Of a stretch of 64,000 nucleotides of DNA, positions 57,311 through 64,000 are shown one piece after another. The DNA lies in contig CM121343.1 in NCBI GenBank assembly GCA_051530055.1, forward strand, positions 2,232,001 through 2,296,000, read 5' to 3'. This stretch comes from Neoechinorhynchus agilis (Eukaryota > Acanthocephala). Within the stretch, counting starts at the first letter, position 1; every line of letters begins with the position of its first letter. Below the pieces are notes generated by a model, which saw only the letters and a program-made list of their open reading frames with translations, had not been told where the DNA came from and did no database searches. The position numbers were made by a program, and so were the translations under genes.

Positions 57311-57660
57311 TAATTTGAAATAAATTGATGGCGTCGTCTTATTCCAATTTGTTGCATTTCAATCAATCTACTATTTTGTTCGATCAAAATGAGCCCGCAG
57401 TAGTCTCTACTTGTTCTTGTGTGAACAAGGAAACCAATAATCGTAATTACCAACAAATTATAATGGTGCCTGCAGGTTGCAACAACCAATAACCTCCTTT
57501 GTTTCCGATTTCGAAACCTGATGAAAACAAGGTTATGGACCGCATTGTCAAGGGATGTTGATCTCTCTATGTTACCGGCGATGTATGTGGCGATTTATAG
57601 TTGGTTGAAGTGTATGCAGCCTCGTACCGCAAAAAGTTGATTCTTGATCCTGGACGATCT
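57311..57660. other. Spacer, nothing recognised
   Basis: AT-rich sequence between the Ty3 fossil and the 78-bp repeats. Confidence 0.35.
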
Positions 57661-57678
57661 TCATTACATGTTATAGAG

Positions 57679-57990
57679 TTGAGAAAGTAGATATACGATA
57701 ACGTAATGGGATCAATCCGAATTGTGGAATTGTTTTCGGCTTGAAATTCGGCAACGTTGAGAAAGTAGATATACGATAACGTAATGGGATCAATCCGAAT
57801 TGTGGAATTGTTTTCGGCTTGAAATTCGGCAACGTTGAGAAAGTAGATATACGATAACGTAATGGGATCAATCCGAATTGTGGAATTGTTTTCGGCTTGA
57901 AATTCGGCAACGTTGAGAAAGTAGATATACGATAACGTAATGGGATCAATCCGAATTGTGGAATTGTTTTCGGCTTGAAATTCGGTAACT
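57679..57990. repeat. 78-bp tandem repeat, four copies
   Basis: TTGAGAAAGTAGATATACG recurs at 57679, 57757, 57835 and 57913, exactly 78 bp apart with almost no change. 78 bp is 26 codons, so a minus-strand frame stays open with AEFQAENNSTIRIDPITLSY repeats. The last unit runs into the Penelope-like frame on the plus strand. A young local expansion at the edge of a retroelement fragment. Confidence 0.92.
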
Positions 57991-58335
57991 CTATCGCCCT
58001 CGAACAATGCGATCCGGCCTTTAGACCAAACCTCGAACATCCACACTGGAGACCTGCAATGTGGTACAATTGCCCAAAGGATAGCTGTAATGCATCCTAC
58101 ATTGGCTACACTAAATGCAAATTGACGGACAGGATAAGGCAACACAGGAACCAAACAAGTGCGATACATAAGCATATAAACGATGAGCATGGGGGCGTCG
58201 ATCAAACTTTAAAACCTAATACAAGATCCTCCATAAGGACAATGAGACCACAAGACTAAGACTGGCTGCGGTAATGATTATCCATCATGACAGACTCTCA
58301 ATAAACGTCAAATATAATGAGATGTTCAGTGGTCT
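57975..58335 (+). mobile_element. Penelope-like retroelement fragment (GIY-YIG domain)
   Basis: The frame 57975-58259 reads MWYNCPKDSCNASYIGYTKC, KLTDRIRQHRNQTSAIHKHI and NDEHG, the GIY-YIG core with Cys pair and conserved Arg/His spacing of Penelope-like endonucleases. It is a different lineage from the 41.5-kb fragment. It ends where the GC-rich Ty3 piece begins. Confidence 0.75.
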
Positions 58336-58375
58336 CAGATTGTATAGTCAACTGTGATGACGACACACGGTTTCA

Positions 58376-60180
58376 AGCGCCGGCATCGCTCCCCTACCAG
58401 ACAAGGTGAAGATCATCCGCGAGTATCCTAAGCCCTTAACGATGATCGAGCTACAGCGGTTCCTGGGGATGGTCAACTACTACCATCGTTTCCTTCCTCA
58501 AGCCGCCAAGATCATGGTCCCTCTCCACAGAGTTCTGGACGTCCATCCCAAGGCAAAGAACAACATCGTCCCGTGGGATTTAGAATCGTCGCAGGCCTTC
58601 CAAAACACCACGGAGCTACTGGCACATGCGGCCCTCCTTGCTCACCCCAACGCAGAAGCAGCGCTCGCCATCATCACTGATGCCTCGGACCTGGCAGTCG
58701 GCGCAGCCCTCCAGCAACGGAAACAAGGTGGTACCTGGCAGCCCCTCTCCTTCTTCAGCAGAAAGCTGCGTGACGCCGAGACAAGGTACAGCACCTACGA
58801 TAAAGAGCTTTTGGCCGTTTTTCTTGCGGTCAAACACTTTCTCCCCCAAGTCGAGGGACGCGAGTTCACGATTTTCACCGACCACAAGCCGCTCACATTC
58901 AGCTTGGCAAAAAAGACCACTCCGATCTTAGCCCGTCAACAGCGGCACCTTGCGTTCATCGCAGAGTACACCTCTGACATACGCCACGTATCCGGTCAAG
59001 ACAACGTAGCCGCGGACTCTCTCTCCCGCGCCCCAGTAGTATCCGGCGTCTCTTTGGGTATCGACTACGAACGATTGGCCGCGGACCAGGAGGCCGACGA
59101 CGAGTACATTACCTGTCAGAAAGCCTGTCCTGCACTCCGCTGGGAGAAAATCGAACTCTCATCTGAAGGACCGAAACTGCTCTGCGACGTCTCCACAAAC
59201 CAGCCCAGGCCATGGCTTCCACTTGCCTGGCGCAGCCGGGTCTTTCACCTCATCCACGACACTGCGCACCCCGGAGCCAACGGAACAATCAAGCTCATCT
59301 CCAAGCGGTTCGTATGGCATGGCATGGCAAAAGACGTCCGCCAATGGTCGAAGGTCTGTGTCTCCTGCCAGCGGTCCAAAATCCATAGACATGTAAAGAG
59401 CGACCTCTCTGCATTCCAACTACCAGCCACCCGCTTCGCACAAGTTCACGTAGACTTGATTGGACCCCTTCCATCCTCCAACGGATTTCAATACCTACTA
59501 ACCATGGTCGACCGATACACGCGGTGGCCCGAAGCCGTTCCAGTGAGCGACATAACTGCAGAGACCTGCGCAAAGGCATTCCTCGGCGCCTGGGTTGCTC
59601 GGTTCGGTGTACCGAGTCATATTACCTCCGACAGAGGAAACCAATTCACCTCCGGTATCTGGACACACCTTGGCGAGGCCCTCGGAGTAGACGTCCACCG
59701 TACGACCGCCTACCACCCGCAAGCCAACGGCATGGTGGAACGTTTCCACCGACAGCTCAAATCCTCACTCACGGCTCGCCTCTCATCATCGGCGTGGGCC
59801 AGGGACCTGCCTTGGGTCCTATTAGAACTCAGGACCTTGCCCAAGGAAGACCTCGGTTGTTCCCCGGCGGAAGCAGTCTACGGATCAACACTGCGACTAC
59901 CTGGAGAGTTCGTTCAGGACGCTGCATCGGAGATACCCAGCCTCCGTTTAGCACAACTCAGAGACAAGCTAATAGATTTAATGCCCGCGCCTCCCAGGTG
60001 GACCAAGAAGGCCAACAGCAATCACCCTACCAGAATGCCAGCTTCCCTTGATAATGCAAAATTTGTGTTTGTCAGGGTCGACACAGTCAAGCCCCCGCTA
60101 TCTTGTCAGTATGATGGCCCGTAGAGGGTCCTACAGACCGGTGCCAAGACGTTCAAGATCCAGATCAACGGGTGGGAGTG
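58376..60180 (+). mobile_element. Ty3/gypsy pol fragment: RT end, RNase H, integrase
   Basis: A long open region of about 570 codons. Parts in order: connection region (TMIELQRFLGMVNYYHRFLP), RNase H (ITDASDLAVGAALQQ, YSTYDKELLAVF, TDHKPLTF), the HHCC integrase finger (HPGANGTIKLISKRF, VCVSCQRSK), and the DDE core (HVDLIGPLP, ITSDRGNQFTS, ANGMVERFHRQLK). Gag, protease, most of RT and LTRs are not seen, so the element is incomplete. Its long open frame suggests it is young. It is clearly more GC-rich and uses more C/G-ending codons than all neighbours. Confidence 0.9.
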
Positions 60181-60379
60181 TGTGTATATGTTTTTACTGG
60201 TATGTAAATTCTATTCAAGAATAGTACTTGGCAAAATAACTGAGGATGGAAAATATATCTTCAACAATTTTGAATTTGATAAAATAAAGAATTTTATGAT
60301 TTGTCGTAAATTTCTTGACCCTTGAAACGAACCAGGTCTCTCGCATGGTCAACGTGCGGCATTGAAGTCGATCAAAGAA

Positions 60380-61575
60380 GTGTCCCAAAAGAAGTCGCTA
60401 AGGGTGATGGTTAGAGTGATAAAGGTGGCAAATTGGTTGTGGCAAGAAAGCGATATCAAGGCTAGGCCAATTCACTATGCCGAGGTAAGTGCGAAACTAG
60501 ATAATGACGGCGAACACGCGGAAAATCACACCGACCGAATGCTGCAATTATCGCCCAGAAAGACTGTGTCACACACGCTAAAATTATTGGAGCGTATTAT
60601 CGACAGTCGCATTCGTGAAATCGTTAACATCTCCATTGACCAGGCCGGATTCATCAAGGGATGTTGAACGATCAATGCGATCCATACTACGCATCTATTG
60701 ATGGAAAAACATCGAGAAAAAAAACAGGCATCTCCATACTGCCTTTTTGGATCTGGAGAAAGCTTTAGGCCGCGTCATGAGCTTATTTGGTACGCACTCC
60801 GTGAATTCCTTGAATCTCGGTTCCTGTGAAACACCTGTTTGATTTTTCTTCACTTAAAAAACATCGAACGATAGAACGAAATTAACAAAGTTGACACAAG
60901 AATGGAGTGATAGACTTGCGAGGCGGCATGAGCTACGGGTAAACCGATGAAAACGATCTGGCAACTATTTCCATCAATGAGAAACATATCAAACTGGTGA
61001 ACAAGTTCAAATACTTAGACTCGGTAATTTCTGATGATGATCTCGAATGCGAGCTGTCCGCGAGAATATCAGCCGCCTGGACCAAATGGGGTGTCCTTTG
61101 TGATCGTCGAATAAAGGACTGTTTGAAGTCCAAGGTTTACCGAACAGTGATCGGACCCGTAGCCTTATACGGCGCAGAGTGTTGGCCGATAAAGCAGCAT
61201 ACCGAATGTCGACTAGCTGTCGTGGAAACAAGAATGATAAGATGGATCGGTGGTTTCACCCTCAAGGATCACGTCCGAAATGAAGAAATTCGGAATCGAT
61301 ATGGAGTAGCACCCATCACCAGTAAAATGCAGCAAGCACGCCTACGATGATTTGGTCAAGTAATGAAGGCGAACACAGGCTCAATCGCCAAAACTGGTCA
61401 AGAATTCACCGTCGAAAGAAAGAGACCGAAAGGACGCCCGAAACAGCGACGGCTCGACATAATGCTCACTTGAACCAAAAAGGCCTGCGGTCGGATGCAT
61501 ATCCCTTGACCGCGTGAAGTGGAGAGCATGCGTGAATTAGGCCGACCCTGCCGTAGTGCGGGAAATCACCTAAGA
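60380..61575 (+). mobile_element. RTE-clade LINE fragment
   Basis: Plus-strand pieces match RTE/BovB-type RT: SHTLKLLERIIDSRIREIVN, DQAGFIKGC, HELIWYALREFL, then after an internal deletion NKFKYLDSVISDDDLECELS, RISAAWTKWGVLCDRRIKDC, LKSKVYRTVIGPVALYGAEC, VRNEEIRNRYGVAPIT and KRPKGRPKQRRLD. Both ends and the catalytic centre are missing. Confidence 0.85.
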
Positions 61576-61619
61576 ACAACAACCGTAATTCCATGAAAAA
61601 ATTGAAAGACCGATTACCT

Positions 61620-61800
61620 TTTTAATTGAACCTGAATAACTTCTCATTTTAAGAAGTAGAAATGCTCGAGCTCATTTCAAATCACTTGGAAGAGCACATC
61701 GACAACGTTCCACAAAAACGGTGAAACGAAACGCGCACTCAATTCGACGTTGAGAAAACCTTTTAAATACGGAAGAAGCACGGTTTTAATTTTTGCGTAG
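61620..61800. repeat. Diverged fragment of the foldback arm
   Basis: GAAATGCTCGAGCTC, TTTCAAATCAC, GGAAGAGCACATCGACAACG and ACGAAACGCGC recur in the order of the foldback inner arm (33000-33140). Confidence 0.6.
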
Positions 61801-62669
61801 ATCGTATTACGTCGACATATTCATTTATTGCCAACGAATTACAAAAGTTCCACATAATAAAATGTATTTGAGGCTGAAAGAGTTGCTTACATTGTACAAG
61901 CATTGTTTTTTGAAATCTTTTTTAAATTCTTATTTTGAGTGTCTACGATTGATCGAAAAGCAGAAAGTACTTAAAACTAAAGAAGGTTTCAAAAAATTCG
62001 AATTGTTAGGCTGAAGCAAGCTGTTAAATTTTACTTTACTATTGATGTTGTGAAGTATTAAATAACCGCAAGCTCAAAATAAAAATTAAATGTTTTTGGT
62101 CTTTTGCTTACACCCCGCGCTGATATACTCATAGAAATTGGCTTTATTTTAGTAACTTTGACTTCTTCAATACTCAGCGATAGACTAACTTTTAAAGATC
62201 TTCGTTCAGTCGTACAGCAATCGATTGCCAAATAATATTCTTTTTCTTGGCCGGCCAACAAGTGCAATTTATAAACAATTTGGATTTCCTGAATTCTGTA
62301 CACAATCAATTGATCGAAAGTTTTGTCAATTAAGATTTGCTCTTTATAAGTGTAACAATCAAAAAGAAATAATTTGTAGAATTGGAAGAAATACCGGCGT
62401 GAAAAAGCATTTGGTACTGTTGATTTCGGATAAAAACGTAATTCTTACGATAATTCAAACGGACAATGTCGCCACAGAATGCACAGTAAATATCCTGAAG
62501 ACCGCATGAGAGTCTTCGGGTTTTATCACTTTATTTAATCCTCCAAATCGAAACCAATTTACATCTCGATAAATAATGATCGCATTTTTATTTGAATCGA
62601 GTAAGTATAATCAGCAAATCGCCACGTTTAAAGCAGAATCATATTTATTGAAAATGTCTATCGGCCTCA
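61801..62669. other. Stretch without a recognised gene
   Basis: Frames of 73-94 codons (61793-62014 plus, 62225-62509 plus, 62058-62309 minus) overlap on both strands. The plus frame 62225-62509 (CNNQKEIICRIGRNTGVKKH) is the most protein-like, but I recognise nothing. Confidence 0.3.
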
Positions 62670-62890
62670 GCGAAAAATCAAATTAAATAACTTTTTCTTG
62701 ATAAATTTTAGTGTTGATTTCAGCTGCATATAACTTTTTCGGTTGCTATTCTCACTTATACGTTAGGTGTATCGGTTTGAGTTCGTAAAAGAAACCCAAG
62801 CACGGCTTTCAACTGCTGTTAAAACCCGAGCCACGGGTAAGCGATAAGGACTCGCAACATTAGCCAAGTGGATGGTGTTGATTTCCAAGC
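62670..62890 (+). mobile_element. Second copy of the Ty3/gypsy fossil's 5' flank, inverted
   Basis: Reverse-complement match to 57120-57310 at about 88% by eye (shared anchors AAGAAACCCAAGCACG, AACTCAAACCGATACACC on the other strand, CCGAGCCACGGGTAA). It may be LTR or leader sequence. The following 62890-63240, with an 82-codon minus frame, is not recognisable. Broken and old. Confidence 0.45.
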
Positions 62891-63299
62891 AATCGAGAAC
62901 TTCAACTGTATCACTGGTTTTCGTAGAACGGCAACATGACTAAAAACTTCCCACTCGACTGCACTTGAAACGGGTCATTTTCCTTGCTGGGTATGAATAC
63001 CGGTTGTGTTATGTTCTATATCTCTTACATCGTCTTTGGATGTCCCTAGAATCCGCAAAACGTACGGCTGTTGCTGTGAAAGTTGATCGATACTCATCGC
63101 TTTCAGACACACGTTTGTTTTCTCCACTGGAAAATTCTTTTCGGGTTGCGGATTGACCACCTTATATGTCCGTGTTGTATCTTGAAGCACCTCAAACATG
63201 TAGCAAACTTTTGATAACATCATACAACAAGAGGGATACCACTGACAAAATCTTGTCTCGAACTTCGTTGTGTGAAGTCTTCATTATTATCTGATCTCC

Positions 63300-63870
63300 G
63301 ATTCAATAATAATAACAATACGTTTTATTGCTGCACAAAGAAGAAGAGGACCCATGCACCTTTGTATCTTCATAAACACTCGAGTTCTGATTGGATAATA
63401 ATCTGGCTATTTCCAAAAAGAACGTTAATTTGTTTGTTCTGATACAATCACCACCGTCCGCAAAAATCTTAGCTTTTCTCTTTCCTCGGCTGTCGCTATC
63501 ACGCTAGCAGCATTGCCTCGTTGTACTGCGAGCGAGATATTTTGTCGCAGGAATACACCTGCTCGTCCGTCGCCGGTCGTTTCTCTCAATTTCTTTAAGA
63601 GATTCTGGAGCGGAGTGAGTGCTGAGCTGCCAAGCAGTCCATACGCCTCTAATCCGAAGGGGACAAAATAGTGGGTCCTTGCTAAAATCTGGCTATTAAT
63701 TTTGGAGTGGATTACGAATCCGGGTGGGTGAGAATATCTGGTCTGGTTGGAAGCTCCGTTCTGGTGGGAATTGATGTTTATTGTTTGCAGGAGCGCTTGT
63801 AAGGTTGGTCTTTCCTTAGAATCATTTCAGGTTATAATACCCGAGAAAATTGGGCAGCATGGAAAAAGGA
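63300..63870. repeat. Dispersed element, single-copy relative of the 186-bp satellite, split by a LINE
   Basis: 63300-63412 matches the monomer's ACGCGTTTTATTGTTCAAAG...GGTCCTCATGAAC part, and 63690-63870 its TTTTGGAGTGGATGAC and ATTTCAGGTTATGATATCCG parts. The LINE at 63413-63685 interrupts it. The element then continues to about 63870. The last 130 bases of the window show no other feature. Confidence 0.65.
63413..63685 (-). mobile_element. 5'-truncated LINE insertion with 12-bp target-site duplication
   Basis: The minus strand encodes the family C-terminus THYFVPFGLEAYGLLGSSAL, GRAGVFLRQNISLAVQRGNA, followed by a 3' tail (GCTAAGATTTTTGCGGACGG...). It is flanked by AATCTGGCTATT at 63400-63412 and 63686-63697, a target-site duplication that fixes both ends. 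The 3' end is the left border. Confidence 0.85.
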
Positions 63871-64000
63871 GAGTAGTTATAGGGAGGTGCGAGGTAATGG
63901 AGGATGAAACGAATTAGGATTACGAGTGTTGTGTTCCTGTGGAAAGAGGAATAAAATGTGGTGGTAGGGTTTAGAGGCGTTTTGTTTGTTTTAAAATCAG

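Noticed and set aside
57567-58205. Minus-strand 212-codon frame with four AEFQAENNSTIRIDPITLSY repeats
   Set aside because: Product of the 78-bp tandem repeat and antisense to the Penelope-like endonuclease frame.
59498-59749. Minus-strand frames across the Ty3 fossil
   Set aside because: GC-rich shadows of the pol region.
1-64000. tRNA, rRNA or spliced-leader genes
   Set aside because: No convincing B-box, rRNA core or leader/Sm-site combination was seen by eye; a covariance search would be needed to exclude them.

Overview
The window is nuclear DNA of an AT-rich invertebrate animal. The evidence is a nanos zinc-finger gene, a metazoan-type two-domain mRNA capping enzyme, an immunoglobulin-superfamily membrane protein, GT-AG introns (one of 66 bases) and TATA promoters, set in a very repeat-rich background. 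The sequence does not fix the phylum; a small-bodied worm-like lineage is only a guess. There is no sign of a bacterial, plasmid or organelle origin.

Layout. 0-16.5 kb is mostly satellite DNA: a 186-bp array (991-2376), a 161-bp array (3460-4400), about 40 copies of a ~154-bp satellite (7070-13320) and a 171-bp satellite with an internal dyad (13987-16540). Between them lie a partial open frame at the left edge and a small secreted-peptide gene with a clear TATA box (6081-6388, minus). 16.9-26.5 kb is the gene-bearing part: nanos (plus, single exon), a LINE fragment, TRMT1 (minus, two exons), a 20-bp GC-rich minisatellite (22540-24290) and an Ig-domain membrane protein (plus). 26.9-33.9 kb is a graveyard of LINE pieces ending in a 1.6-kb foldback element. 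33.08-41.39 kb and 46.14-54.13 kb are two nearly identical copies of an 8-kb block. Each carries an intronless 737-residue capping enzyme, an unknown minus-strand frame and a LINE at the right-hand end. 54-64 kb is a retroelement mosaic: LINE, two Ty3/gypsy fossils, Penelope-like fragments, an RTE LINE, and a LINE insertion with a 12-bp target duplication.

One LINE family dominates. It is seen at least six times, in different parts, at 19.2, 27.5, 39.3, 45.3, 52.4 and 63.4 kb. Together the copies show an N-terminal zinc finger, a reverse transcriptase with a YLDD active site, and a C-terminal Cys/His knuckle followed by an RPDG...WDAT signature that I infer to be a restriction-like endonuclease.

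Most interesting points. (1) Both capping-enzyme copies carry substitutions at a hallmark catalytic residue of each domain (CX5K for CX5R, KxGG for KxDG). (2) The second copy of the block is bounded by a 12-bp direct repeat and a 31-bp copied patch, so its formation can be reconstructed. (3) Hammerhead-core-like hairpins recur near Penelope-like debris. (4) The 186-bp satellite is a tandem form of a dispersed element also present at the right edge. The host genes share no pathway beyond RNA biology (tRNA methylation, mRNA capping, nanos translational control), and I see no operon.
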